DNA from: Siphonodentalium dalli
Lineage: Eukaryota > Mollusca > Scaphopoda > Gadilida > Siphonodentaliidae
Reading direction: 5' to 3'
Length of the DNA: 64,000 nt
Assembly (NCBI GenBank): GCA_032622095.1
Contig: CP136068.1
Span: forward strand, 15,109,729 to 15,173,728
Part shown: positions 1 to 12,612 of the stretch, piece by piece
Position numbering within the stretch: the stretch's first letter is position 1
Layout: the number at the start of each line of letters is the position of its first letter
Notes under the pieces: model-generated
The model's input: the letters and a program-made list of their open reading frames with translations, nothing else
The model's database searches: none
Told to the model about the DNA's origin: nothing
Made by a program: the position numbers and the translations under genes

Positions 1-554
1 TGTATAACAATTACAACACAAGAAGAGTATAACATTATATCACCAGTGGATGTCATATTCTCGAGGACTGTCTTCCTGACATCCCCTGGCGCAGATTTGG
101 TGATCAAGGCATGAATATATAATCAACGCATGTACAAAAACATGTGAGTGATTTAAAGTGGTGTCTCTGGTCCAAAACTAAGCTCTTTTCTTGAATGAGT
201 AATTGGGGGTTGCAGGAGAGATGATGCTCGGATATAAAGGTGAGTCAATTATCTTAATCACAAGCTATGCGTCTTATATAGTATATTCATGCGAGGCATT
301 GGTGTTTCTACAGTCAGTACATCGGGGGTTATCGCAATTTACTATCAGTTGATAATGGCAGATAGCATTTTTAGTGTATTCAGTTTTGAAAACAGATTTG
401 CTCCATATATATTTCGCATCACAACTGACGTCTGACCAAATATTGATGAAAGAAAAGACTGGTAGTTCAGAGCTAAATGCTGTTTTCGGAGTACGTGATA
501 TTAATTGACAACATTGTCTGGTTGTGTTTTTTGACGTTTCAAAATAATTAATAA

Positions 555-1211
555 ATGAAGTTCGTAGCCTATCATAGTGACGAATCGATTGATATACTAG
601 CACTGCCCGAAATATTTAGAATTAGCGAAGATTATTCATTACCAGATTATCACAACCTCATAACTAATTTGCTACCTGAGAATGAAGATGGGCGAGACGG
701 CGTTGTTATCATTGTAAAGATATTTTCTCTTTTAAAATTCGACATGTTCTATCTGTATTTATACCACATGTCACTGAGACCCTATTTGTGGAATTGGATG
801 CTGGACGAAAATCAAAACCCTTCATTGTCGGTTCTATTTATAGACAAAACACTGCACCGTGAGCAGACATAGGCGTTTTTTTCGTCAGAAATTACAAAAA
901 TTGTAAAATATCTAAATGACACCGACATTAAGGCATATTTATTGGGCGATTTCAATATTGATATATTGAATTCTCAGTCTCACACCAAAACGAGCAATTT
1001 TATCGATATAATGATTGGAAATGGATTCTTCCCACAAATAACACGATCGACACGAGTAACCGATCATGCAGCAACGCTGATTGATCATATATACACCAAT
1101 ACACTTGTAGCTAACGCCACTACGGACGTGTCCAATCATTTTGCAACATTTAATCAGAATATAGTACCAGGAACTACACGACTGAGCATCAAACAGATAT
1201 TGACAGAATAA
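555..1211 (+). pseudogene. LINE endonuclease remnant
   Basis: The segment at 555-872 holds IDILALPEIF, the N-terminal strand where LINE endonucleases usually read 'IDILALTET'. After a frame break, 942-1211 carries GDFNID, TRVTDHAATLIDHIYTN and DVSNHFATF, which correspond to the metal/DNA-binding and the usual SDH catalytic blocks of APE-type LINE endonucleases. The catalytic Asp of the final SDH motif is replaced here (SNH) and the two parts are in different frames, so no active enzyme is encoded. It sits directly upstream of the RT remnant of the same element. Confidence 0.8.
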
Positions 1212-1807
1212 TAATGAGCCAACAAAATATTGAAAAATTAAAAAGTATTTTATAGCAGCAAGACTTTCAATCGCTATATAATTGCACTTCACCGAATCAA
1301 GCCTGTGACAATTTCTTATCTGTCTACGTGTGAGCTTTTAATGAAGCCTTTCCTGTGGTAGATTCCAAGCCTCCAAAAAATATATCAGAAGAGAACCATG
1401 GATGACAAATGGCCTAATCAATTCATCGGTTACAAAAAATAAATTATACGTTCAAAAACTTTAGGATCCATCGGAAGTCAACACAGGGAAATACAAATTG
1501 TACTGTCAAAGTTATAACTGACTCAAAGCAAAGAGCAAACAGTTGAAACACGCGCCGAAGCTGTCAAGCACTATTCCACAATTACCAAAACACAATCATG
1601 CACGGGGATAATATTATTTTACAACCAACATAAATTGCTAAGACATTAAATGATTTCTTTTCTCAGATAGGACAAAAAACGAACGATTAAGTCCAAATTA
1701 AGTATAATAAAGCATTTACCGACTACTTGAGTAGTACCAATGCAAAAACATTTTATATATTTCCGACTGACAGCAATGAAGTGCTTGCTCAACGTTTCCA
1801 AAAGTAA

Positions 1808-2463
1808 TTGACTTATATATTCAACTTGTATTTTAAACACCGAAATTTACCAGAAAAAATGAAAATCGCAAAAGTTGTTCCACTTCATAAAAGTAATTCC
1901 TGTGATGAAATAAAACATTACAGTATTCTTCCCGTATTTTCAATTTTTTTTAGAAAACTTAATACAAAAAAAGAATATTCTCATTTCTCTCTAAACATCA
2001 CATCTTACATGAAAATCAATTTGGGGTTAGAAATAATCATTCAACAATACACCCATTGTTGCATCTCCTTAACCATGTAGCTGAAAATAACGATAAGCCA
2101 ACTACGTACTCAACACTAGCAAATTTTCTAGATCTCTCTAAGGCATTTGATACCATGAATCATAGTGTATTATTGAAACAATTAGAATGTTACGGAATAA
2201 GAGAAATATAACACGAGTGGTTTAGGAGCTACCTAACTGAGGGAATACAGTATGTAGTCTTTCTAGTGAAAAGATCTTCCAACAACATTATGTGTGGTGT
2301 CCCACAAGGCTCTATTCTCGGGCCGACACTGTTTCTGATTTACGTTAACAATATGCCTAATTGTACATCGCTACGATTGCTATCTTTTGCTGATGACACC
2401 ACTCTTTATGCCTCTGGCCACACCGGCGATAGAATGAGGAGACTTGCAAATGCTGAAATGTAA
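1808..2463 (+). pseudogene. LINE reverse transcriptase remnant
   Basis: The fingers region begins with KMKIAKVVPLHKS, close to the 'WKIAKVIPIFKSGD' block of CR1/jockey RTs. The palm starts at about 2.12 kb with [19 protein letters not shown] (catalytic Asp block A). The region 2266-2463 reads MCGVPQGSILGPTLFLIYVN and LLSFADDTTLYASG, the YADD-equivalent catalytic block. At least three frame changes or stops interrupt it. The reading frame after 2463 decays into the thumb/tail. It belongs with the endonuclease remnant upstream. Confidence 0.85.
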
Positions 2464-2899
2464 AACTGCTTTAACTGGTGCTGTTGTAATAAACCCTCCC
2501 AAAAGTAAATTTATGCTGATCCACACAAAAACAATGATAATAAATGGAAAAACTTGTATGTCAACAATGTTAAGTCCAGAAGAACGTATACCATACGGTT
2601 GAAAAACCCAAGAACTTGTTTTCTGCAGCTCTCCCAACACACTTTTTCCAGACATTTTGAACCCCTTAGATAAAAAAAATGAAAGATTGTAAATATAGAC
2701 ATAACATTAAAAAGAGTCCAACGGATCACATATCATCAACGTACTCCTTTACATATAAATGTACAGATAGAGCTCGTTATATATGTCAACATTAACTAAT
2801 TGGCTTCACGTTTTAGCATTATATGAAGCTAAATTATGTTGACCATATAGATATCCTCCACGAATCCACCGGCCTTCTCAGTTACCTTTTTTTTATTCA

Positions 2900-3480
2900 T
2901 CTGAAGCGGAACAAGGCAACCACACCATGCATACACTTATTATACACCTAATTATTGTTTGTGTTTCTTTAATTTCCGCTTCGCGTTCAAGTCTTGAACA
3001 GCATGTATATAGCATATAATTAAAGATGTATTCGGTGTTATAGATATCGTGTAGACACTCTTGCTTGATAAGCACCATAATGCCCAAACACACGTTTGAG
3101 TTGGGGAAAATAATCAGTCAAGTCTAGAATATAATGTTATTTAATGGAATACTTGAGGGACATTTAAATTGACATAACATTTTTTTGGGGATTATTTTAT
3201 AACCTATGAAATTGTGTCGACTCTGCTTATAGTAAAACTGTTCAGCGCCACAAAGCTAGTGGTCTTCCCAGAAATAGACTTTATAAAATATATTGGTGCC
3301 GTATCTAGAGGTATCGAACCTTGAATACATCTTTGAATTCATCCGCCATCCTTATGTTCATATATCACTCAGGGCAGCATGAAGACGACCAACCATGGTC
3401 CTGCTGCTCATGTACAATACCTATCATATACTTGTTCATAATGTTGTTGTTATATCATTTTTTTATTGTACAAATAAAAA
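2900..3480. other. Spacer without recognisable gene
   Basis: AT-rich spacer between the dead LINE and the large inverted repeat. Short open frames on both strands are uncharacteristic of proteins. A run of A-rich sequence near 3470-3490 marks the point where similarity to the opposite arm of the inverted repeat begins. Confidence 0.5.
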
Positions 3481-6400
3481 AATATATATACATTATGTTT
3501 ATATCATTGAATGAAACGACATTTCACTTGTGATCCAATTAAGCGTGCTAGATTAACTGGCTGGTAAATGTTCAATCAACTCGGAATCGGTATTTATTTT
3601 TATTATATAAGCTTGTTATATCGATATAGCGGCACGTGCTGACATATTGATGTAACATGTGCGGGGACTTTCGATTTTAATCAGCGCAAAATAAAGAATA
3701 ATACTATCATATTTTCTACACTATTCATAGTCTTACTCAGGATTCCAGAAATAAGCCACGTAAGTATCATCTAATGCGATACAAAGAATGTATAGTATTG
3801 CATAATTATATGGCATGCCATTTGGTCTACGTTGCCATACTATATATTAAGATACCATTCACTGTTGCAACAAATATTATAATCAGTGTGTAATATGCAA
3901 ATATCCTGACGTCGATATAGTTACAAATGCGCCCATACACATCTATGATAGTTGCATATATGCTGTAACATGCAGGCCACTGTTGTCGCAAAGGGCGTTA
4001 AGTTATACTGAGTATGCTTCAATATATAACTAGATCATGGCAATTACACGCATGCCATTTTATCGCAACAGTGAAACTCTTTTCAAGGCATATTAGCGAC
4101 GTATTGGAAATAGTTCCATAAACAACCTTACGGTTGTGACATAACCAGCCGTCTGTTATTTCGACCAAAGGGGATTATAACTTGGGAAATTTGTATTTCA
4201 CTGTGTCAACAGATTTCACATATGTCTCGCGGTTCATGTGTCAATGGTACAACTGTGTACCGATAGCAGTCAGCAACAAGAAATAAAGATGCATGCATCA
4301 GATCGCCCATGAATTATTTTACAAATAATTACTTTTAAAATCTGATGATTTATGATGTATTAATTAAAGTGTTCTTCTAAGGTACACGGCATATACCATA
4401 CATGTTAACTACATATATCTCTTATAATTGTATTGTACTGTGCAATTATTAATTTTATACTTGTTCCTCGCAACCACTTATTGAGTATTTTAAATTATGT
4501 TTGTGACGTGAAATGAAGTAAAAAATTTGTACATGGACGGAAGGTAGTGCGTGTTTACGGTGAGAAGAACCAAATGGTTAATCACAAGTAGAATAGTTAA
4601 TGTTATTAATAACCTTTAGTAAAGGAAATATGTTTATAAAATTGTAAATTAAATCATCAAAATCAATACAATGTGCGTTTGTTCACGGCGCGTCACAGAC
4701 AGGGACGCAGTGTGTTTGAACATTTCATGTGCATGTTGTCACATGTCACAATATGACGACATGTGGTTAGGGTGTGCGTACTTATATTGCATGGGACACT
4801 GGCTGGTCTATTATTTCACGTATATGTCATTAAGGCTGATAACATCGCCACAGAGTCGTGGCACAGGGGGTTGGGGTGTACGTTTACTTATATGGCATGC
4901 AAAACTGTCGGGTCGGTTTGAACAGTTCATGTGTATGTTCTCATGGCTGGTCAGCGGCGTGATATGAGGGGTTGGGTACACGCATTTTAAATTTTAATTG
5001 CGTTTGATCATATAGGTAGCATCTTTTATGTAATAGATCTCAAATTGCATATGTATGTTTGTGGTGACAACTAGATAAGCTAACGTTTCTTTTCCGGTTT
5101 TCTTTTCATGAACCTCAGCATCCATCTTGTATTTTACTCTTTGCATCATTAGCGTCTTAGGAATACGTCACAGTCCGCATCTGTCTGCATACTGAGTGTC
5201 ACCATTTGAATCTATAGGCAAACCATATAGCCCGCATTTATGAACAGGTTATTATCAAATTGTACATGCACCATCAATATTCATATCGAGGTGTAATCTG
5301 GCCATGTAAGTACCATATGATTGGTCGCTAGTACACCAGACATCTCGTTTTGAAAGATGCGTATATTTGAAGGTATAATATTAAATGTATAAGATTTCCC
5401 CAATGTAAGTGACCATTTTTTTGTAAAATAATTCATGGGCGATCTGATGCATGCATCTTCTTTTCTTGTAATTGATTGTTGGGCGAAACTCGACACCTAT
5501 TAGCTGAAGACAATTACGATTTACCTGTGAGATACTGCCACCATAAATTTAATTTATATTAAGTTGTTAAATTTAATTTTAAGATTACCTCTTCAACTTA
5601 ATGTTCACGGAAGATATCTTCGACGCAAACTAATTATTTTTCTACATATGATCGATATTAGATCATTGGTTTTACCGGCAAAAATGGCATACAACACTAC
5701 GTGATGTTATGCTTTGTCTTAAAATTTCAATTATTCATGCATTTATACTGGGTTTGCTCGGCAAAGAGACGTGTATCATCAGCACATAATCATGATATCA
5801 AAAGTTATCATACCAACGAGCTTACGGATGTGACAACCAACTATCAATTACAATGATGGTATCTGACTTTGCACTACCGATTCTGTCTAAATTGCTTGAT
5901 GCACTTTCAATATCAACACGAAATATATAAGTTCTCATAAGTATGTTATATCTGTATGGCGATAAGTTCGTCCATATGCGTGCAACGTGTGGTAAATTGG
6001 GTGAGTATATCTTTATATAAGACAACCAGGCTATGTATATGACTTCATGATTTAATATCCTAATCAATGAATTGTGGCATATATCCCGTTCTAGTTCAAC
6101 CGGGAAAATTTGCCATCAAAACAAAGCGTGACCCAAGCGATTTCATATAATTGATTATTTGATTGTGACATAGCCACTGATCGCTGTTTTGTATTAAACC
6201 GGTATATGTGCTGTGGTATTCCTGTTCTAGGTAATAACAATATTGTTCTTGTCTTAATGCACAATGAAATATATTGTACTTTAAACTACACACTGTGTAT
6301 AAACGTGCTAGAATAACTGCCCGTTAAGATTTAAGTCAACCCCAAATAACTTTTCACAAACAAGCTTGGTATATCGATACAGAGACACACGTGGCCATGT

Positions 6401-6700
6401 GGATGGAACATGTGCGAGGACGTTCGATCTTAATAAGCGCAAAAATAATAAATAATATCTTATCTGTGATATGCATGGTCCTACTCAGGATTCGAGAAAA
6501 AAGTGAGCATCATCCAATGCGATGTCAGTCAATATAGACTTTATGTAGGGAAACACTCGTGGTAAATTTTCATTATATTATCGGTTGTTTAGATGCGTTT
6601 AAATCGGTGGAAGATAAAAGCATATGGTAGACTAAACACTATGACACAGAAAAAGAATATTATAGCATGTAAACCGGTTAAAACAGAGCATTATGTTTCC
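3480..6700 (+). repeat. Left outer arm of the giant inverted repeat
   Basis: Non-tandem portion of the left arm. It contains a ~240-bp module twice in direct orientation, at about 3541-3790 and 6303-6540. Both copies share 'cgtgctaga', a tatcgatat block, 'aacatgtgcg', a 'cgatcttaat.agcgcaaaa' block and 'ctactcaggatt'. The same module is present twice in the right arm in reverse orientation (about 12460-12640 and 14380-14580). A recurring end-like motif, 'ctagaataactgcccg', sits at 6308 and recurs inverted at 13673 and 21438, so it may be the tip of a MITE family scattered through the window. No coding potential was recognised. Confidence 0.65.
3985..5505. repeat. Left-arm-specific insertion with internal inverted repeats
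   Basis: Similarity to the right arm stops near 3970 and resumes near 5510, so about 1.5 kb is present only on the left. Within it, about 55 bp around 4266-4322 returns as near-perfect reverse complement at about 5424-5482; the shared core is 'gatgcatgcatcagatcgcc'. The layout fits a non-autonomous DNA element with subterminal inverted repeats that inserted after the arms were formed. The only sizeable open frame inside (4671-4967) looks non-coding. Confidence 0.5.
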
Positions 6701-6719
6701 ACTGTGTCAACTTGAAATA

Positions 6720-9310
6720 AAATTTCGTCTGAATGTTAATATTATTAGTCACTTGTTTGTTTCCTCTGTTTTCAGCGGTTTCATTGTGAACAGAAGAAAT
6801 ATTAAAAACACATAAAATAAATACATAGTGTAACCACGATCCCAGTTTCTATTCTGATGTTTCAACTGAATCAACTTTAAATAAACATTGTTCATCTTAA
6901 TAGTATCAGGGAATAGTTTGTTTCACCTGCTGCTAACGTTTCCATCACAGAATAAATATTAAAAGAAGATAAAAGATATATAGTGCAACCTCTGTCCCAG
7001 ATTGCTCTGAAATGTTTCCATTGAATCAACCTTTAACAAAATTGCTTCTGATCTTAATATTAGTAGATAGTGGTTTAATTCCTCAGTTTGAAGCGTTTCC
7101 ATCGTAAAAGAAGAAATATTAAAAAAAATATAGAATGTTTTGTGTTGTTTCCACTAAATCACCTTTAAATACAATTGCTTCTGAATCGTAATATTATTAG
7201 GGAATGGCTTGATTCCTCTGTTGCCAGTTTGTTTCCTGATATTTCATCAGAATCAACTTGAAACTGAATCAATTAGAAATAAAATGGCTTCTGTATCTTA
7301 GTATTGGGGAATGCAGTTTGTTTCATCTTGTTGCCAGCGTGATATAGAAAACAATATTATCTTCTCGTCGATTTATTACCCTTCTATGAATTTTCAGTGG
7401 GAAAAAATTATACTTCACAAACAGATAGTGTAACCACTGTCCCAGTTTGTTTCCTGACGTTTCCACTGAATTAACTCTAAATAAAATTGCTTCTGAATCG
7501 TAATTTTATCATGGAATGGTTTGTTCCTCTGCTGACAGCGTTTCTATCCTAACAGAACAGATATTAAAATAAAATAAAACAATATATTGAGTAACCACTA
7601 TGCCATTTTATTTCGAGATGTTTCCATTGAATCAACATTAATATAATTGCTTGTGAGCTTATTATTAGTAGAGAATGGTTTGTTCCCTCCATTTCAGCGT
7701 TTTCATCATAACGAAAATAATATTTAAAAATATATATATTGTAACAGCTGTCCTAGTTTTTTTCGTGATGTTCCCACCGAATTATCTTTAAATACAATTA
7801 CTTCTGAATCGTAATGTTACCAGGGAATGGTTTGTTTCCTCTGTTGCCAGCGTTTCGATCCTAACAGAACAGATATTAAAATATAATAAAAGAATATATA
7901 GATTAACCACTATCCCATTTTAATTCGAGCTGTTTCCATTGAATCAACGTTAAATAACATTGCTCGTGATCTTAATAGTATTAGAGAATGGTATGTTTCC
8001 TCTATTGCAGCGTTTCCACCGTAATAGAAGAAATATTTAAAAGTCTAAAAAATATACAGTGTAACAAGCGTCCCAGTTTGTTTCATGATGTTTCCACTGA
8101 ATCAACTTTAAATACAATTGATTCTGAATCTAGATATTATTAGGGAATGGTTTGTTTTTATGATATTTCCATTGAATTATCTTTAAATGAAATTGCTTCT
8201 GGATCTTATTAGTATTAGGGAATGGTTTGTTTACTCTGTTTCCAGCTTTTCCATCATGACAGAAGAAATAATAAAAAAAATAAATTACATTTTGTAACCA
8301 CTTTCCCATTCGGTTTCGTGATGTATCCACTGAATCAACCTTCAATAAAATTGCTTCTGAGTCTTAATATTATTAGGGAAGAGTTTGTTTCCTCTGTTGC
8401 CAGTACTGTGTCGTAGCAGAAAAATTATTTACAAAAAACAAAATATGTTGTGTAGCCAGTGTCCCAATTTGTTACGTGATGTTTTCATTGAATCACACTT
8501 AAATTAGATTGCTTCTGATCTTAATAATATTAGACAATGTTTCGTTTCTTCTGGTGTCAGCGTTTCCATCATAGCAGAAGAAATATTAATGGAAAAAAAA
8601 AAAATATAGTGTAATCATTGTCCCAGTTTCTATCGAAATGTTTCCATTGAATAAACGTTAACTGCTATTGCGTCTGAATCTTAATATTATTAGTGAATGG
8701 TTTGTTTCATGTGTTGCCAGCATTTCCGTCGTAAAAAGAAATATTAAAAAATCACTTTCCTCAGTTTGTTTCGCGATGTTTCTGCTGAATAAACTTTGCA
8801 TAAAATTGCTTCTGAATCTTAGTATATTATGGAATTCTTTGATTCCTCTGTTGCCAGTGTTTCGATCGTAACAGAAGAAATATTAAAAAAAATAAAAATA
8901 AAAATATTTAGTGCAACCACTATCCTAATTTGTGTCGTGATGTTTCCATTAAATCAACATATAAAAAAACATACTTCTGATCTTAATACTAGTGAAGAAT
9001 GGGTTGTTTTCTCTGTTGTAGCATTTCCGTCATAACAGAAGATATATTTAATATACATATCGTGTCACCATTGTCCTAGTTTGTTTCGTGAATTTTCCAT
9101 TGAATCAACTTTAAATAAAATTGCTTCCGTATCTTGCTATTATTAGGACAATATATTGTCTGCCTTTTCCTTCGTAACAGTTTTTTTTTGGTTTTAAATA
9201 TATATATATAGTGTAACCACTGTTTCAGTTTGTTTCGTGGTGTTTCCACTGAATCAACTTTAAATAAATTGCCTCTGAATCTTAATATTATCAGTAAAGG
9301 TTTAACCATT
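6720..9310 (+). repeat. Tandem array of ~155-bp monomers (forward)
   Basis: About sixteen diverged monomers. Each passes through 'cccagtttgtttcgtgatg', 'ttccactgaatcaactttaa', 'aaattgcttctgaatctta', 'agggaatggtttgtttcctc', 'gttgccagcgtttccatc' and an A-rich stretch ending in 'tatagtgtaaccactgt'. The 'cccagtttgttt' block recurs near 7440, 7600, 7750, 7910, 8070, 8300, 8460, 8620, 8755, 8920, 9075 and 9220, which gives the period. Short open frames within monomers are by-products of the repeat. A ~160-bp tandem core is known from bivalve 'pearl' elements and from the BIV160 satellite; whether this monomer belongs to either needs alignment. Confidence 0.85.
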
Positions 9311-9755
9311 ACTGATACTATTAAAGATGTGTAAACATATGCTATTTAGTTACCGGGGTATACAGTATTAGGTATGAATCGAAGACTCCTATCCGGAAAT
9401 GCTTCTATCAATTAATATTGACTATATTTCGAATATTTTCTGTCTAGAAAGGTGTGGTTGTTTGGCTAACGAACACTAGTGGTTACTGTTAACAGAGACA
9501 ACAAAATTTATTATGTAATTTTGTCACAAATAAACGTTAATTGTAGCTTATAACTATGGAATGAAACAATACAAACAATCAATCTGGAACATTTGACGTT
9601 CGAAACGTAGCTATTAGAATTACATAATGATCTATATCGCTACATAATATCGCCTGAATGGCCTATTCTAAAAATAAAACAATAAAGTGTCGAATTTAGT
9701 TATCTCATTTCTTAATAAAATATTCGAAATAATATCAATATTAATTGAAAGAAGC
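9310..9755. other. Non-repeat spacer inside the array
   Basis: About 445 bp without monomer similarity, interrupting the forward array; the array resumes in the same orientation at 9755-9880. No coding or RNA feature is visible. It could be an insertion or an original unique part of the element. Confidence 0.4.
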
Positions 9756-10069
9756 GTTCCAGACGTTTCCATTGAATCAACGCGAAATAAAAATTACTTC
9801 TGAATCTTAATATTTGTAGATTGGTTTGTTTCCTCTGTTGCCAGCGTTTTCATCGTAATATAACAATAAAAGTATATATAAGAGCAAAATACATATACAT
9901 CTACTTGATACTCCATCACCCTCAATGTGCTGATGATTGTGTGGAGGCGTTTGCAATTAAAATATTAAAAGCATATTTGTTTTATTTGTTTGATAATTTA
10001 CTAAACGGAGATGGAGCTTCATATTATTTGGAATCTGTATGTTTGTTTACATGTGGGAACATATGTTTG

Positions 10070-10700
10070 TGAGTTACAATTTTAAACTGTCCGTTTTGTG
10101 GCAGTTTAAGAATATGACCTGGGGGAGTTTGTTCCAATTTATGATTGTGCGTGGGAAGAAGAAGGCTTCTATGTAGTTTTTGTCGGCTTTACCAGTGCGG
10201 AGGAACTTATGGTACCTGGTAGACACAATTGGTTGGGAGATGTATACATCTTTATGGCGAATTTTGTATACCATGACGAGAGAGAAGATTCCTCTTTGTG
10301 GAAGGGTTTTCCAATATAGTGTGTTGGGCAGATCAGTTATGCTGTCTCTGTCGTCGCTACACTATATGTATATGTTAATGGTGTAGCTTGCAGCCCGTAT
10401 TTGTACAATTTCTACTTTCTCTGAGAGGTACTGCTGCCATGGGTCCCAAATAGAGCCTCAATATTCCAGTTGTGGCCTAACATATGCTTATTAGGCAAGG
10501 TCTTTTGTTTTGTTGTTTTTTGTTCTCTTATGAATCGGAAGGTAGCATTGGTTTATTTGTGATGGTAGTGATATGGGTTTTTCATGATATATCATTTGAG
10601 ATGGTTATGCCGAGATATTTTGTAGATTCTGTGGATTTGAGTAACTATTTATGGAGTATGTAGTCATGGAAACTAGGATTTTCTTGACGATCGAATTTCT
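10070..10700 (-). mobile_element. 3'-end fragment of a second jockey/CR1-like LINE
   Basis: On the minus strand the segment encodes the C-terminal region typical of jockey/CR1-like RT proteins. Reading from about 10.69 kb downward there is STKYLGITISNDIS, a broken LEY.GSIWDPWQQYL block, VEIVQIRAASY, then YHKFLRTGKADKN and FFPRTIINWNKLPQVI, ending at 10074. In intact relatives these are 'YLGV.IS.DLSW', 'LEYAS.VWDP', 'IE.VQRRAARF' and 'FFPRT..WN.LP'. Stops occur in the upstream part, so this is a dead 5'-truncated copy. It interrupts the forward tandem array: monomer sequence stops near 9880 and resumes near 10706. Confidence 0.8.
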
Positions 10701-10799
10701 TTACGAGCGAATAAATAAGATATTAATAATTATACAGTGTAACGATTGAATCAACGTTAAAAAGTTTAAAAGCTGCTGATCTTAACCCTAGTTAAAACA

Positions 10800-12280
10800 T
10801 TCCTTAGTAATAGTAAAATTCAGAAGCAATTTTAGTTAAAGTTGATTCAATGGAGACATTTCGAAACAAACTGGGACAATTGTTAAACTAATTTTTTTTT
10901 TATATATTACTTCTGCTACGATGGAAACGGTGGCAACAAAGAACACGAACCATTCCCTAATACTATTAAGATTTAGAAGCAATTTGACTTAAATGTGATT
11001 CAGTGAAAACATCACTAAAAAACTGGGACAGTGGTTACACAATTTATTTATTTTTGTAAATATTTATTCTACTGAGATGAAAGCGCAGACAACAGGAAAC
11101 AAACTACTTCTTAAGTGGCTCCGCAATATATTTTTTAGAAGAAGCGCAGACAACAGGAAACAAACTACTTCTTATGTGGCTCCGCAATATATTTTTTATA
11201 TTTTGAAATATTTCTTCTGTTACGCTGACAAGAGAGGAAATAAACCGTTCCCTAATACTATTTGGATTCAGAAGTATTGTATTTAAAGTTGATTCATTGG
11301 ACACATCACGAAACAAACTGGGACACTGGTTACACTTTGTATATTTTAGTATTTTAAAAATATTTCTTCTGTTACAAAGGAAACGCTGCAACAGATGAAA
11401 CAAACCATTTTCTACTAATATTAAGATCACAAACAATTTGATTTAATGTTGATTCAATGGAAACATCTCGAAATAAAATGGGACAGTGGTTACTCTATAT
11501 ATTTTTTTATTTTCTTTTAATGTTTGTTCTGTTAGGATCGAAACGCCGGCCACAGAGGACACAAATCATTCCCTGATAACATTACGATTCAGAAGAAATT
11601 TTATTTAAAGTTAATTCAGTGAAAAAATCACGAAACAAACTGGGACAGTGGTTACACTATTTGTTGGTAAAGTATAATTGTTTTCCAATTGCAAATTCAC
11701 AGAAGGGTAATAAATCGACGAGAAGATACTATTGTTTTTCAATGGAAATGTCAGGAAAAAGTACCTGTATATATATTTCTAAATATTTCTCATTTTACGA
11801 TGGAAACGCTGCAACAGAGAGGAAACGGGAAAGAAACCAACCTCTACTAATATTAAGATCAGACACTATTTTGTTTAACGTTGATTCAATGAAAACATCT
11901 CGAAACAAACTGGGACAGAGGTTGCACTGTATATTTTTTATCGTCATTTAATATTTCTTCTGTAAGGGTAGAAACGCTAGCAACAGAGAAAACAAACAAT
12001 TCCCTGATACTACTAAGATTCAGAAGCAATTTTATTTAAGGTTGATGCAGTGGAAACAAGAGAATACTAACATCCAGAAGTTATTTTATTTATAGTTGAT
12101 TCAGTGAAAACATCAGAATGCACACTGGGACAGTGGTTACACTATATATTTATTTTATTTGTATTAATATTTCTTCTGTTACAACGAAATCGCTGGCAAC
12201 AGAGGCAACAAACAATTCCCAAATAATATCAACATCTAGAAGGAATTTTTGTTAAAGTTGATACAGTGTAATGTCATGTT
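10800..12280 (-). repeat. Tandem array of ~155-bp monomers (reverse)
   Basis: The same monomer as in the left array, now as reverse complement: 'gattcaatggaaacatctcg', 'aaactgggacagtggttac' and 'tctgttaggatcgaaacgc' recur. 'aaactgggac' occurs near 10872, 11022, 11317, 11638, 11912 and 12127, so some monomers are fused or deleted. Orientation flips between about 10785 and 10810, next to the LINE insertion. One local direct duplication of about 65 bp (11091-11155 repeated at 11156-11220) lies inside. The array is shorter than the left one, so the two halves have changed copy number independently. Confidence 0.8.
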
Positions 12281-12612
12281 CTGTATTTAACTGGTATACA
12301 TGCTATATTCTTGTTCTAGGTAATACTGATTAGTCCACCATATGCTTGTATATTCCATCCTTTCAAACGCATTTAAGCAAACGAGAATATAATGAAAGTA
12401 TACCACGAGTGTTTCCCTCTATAAAGACTCTATCGGCTGACATAACATTAGATTATACATTTTTCTCGAATCCTGAATAGGACTATGAATATCACAGATA
12501 AGATATTATCTATTATTTTTGCGCTGATTAAAATCGAACGTCATTGCATATGTTCCATGGCCACATGTTTCGCTGTATCGATATACCAAGATTGTTTGTG
12601 AAAGTTATTTAA

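Larger units (their letters stand above)
460..2880 (+). mobile_element. Decayed jockey/CR1-type non-LTR retrotransposon
   Basis: One degraded LINE reads left to right: an APE-type endonuclease remnant, then reverse transcriptase, then the post-RT tail. It is broken by many stops and frameshifts, so it is dead. Conserved pieces appear in the correct order: GDFNIDIL and LIDHIYTN (endonuclease), [18 protein letters not shown] and FADDTTLY (RT). A last weak segment near 2.69-2.88 kb resembles the C-terminal region that follows RT in this group. The clade is inferred from motif wording (CR1/jockey group); a finer family name is not justified. No target-site duplication or poly-A tail could be recognised. 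Boundaries are approximate because both ends are eroded. Confidence 0.85.

Noticed and set aside
274-603. 109-codon minus-strand open frame
   Set aside because: Overlaps the LINE endonuclease region antisense; no motif and biased composition, so a shadow.
8130-12000. Several 60-110-codon frames on both strands
   Set aside because: All lie in the ~155-bp tandem array and repeat the same translated phrases; they are repeat by-products.
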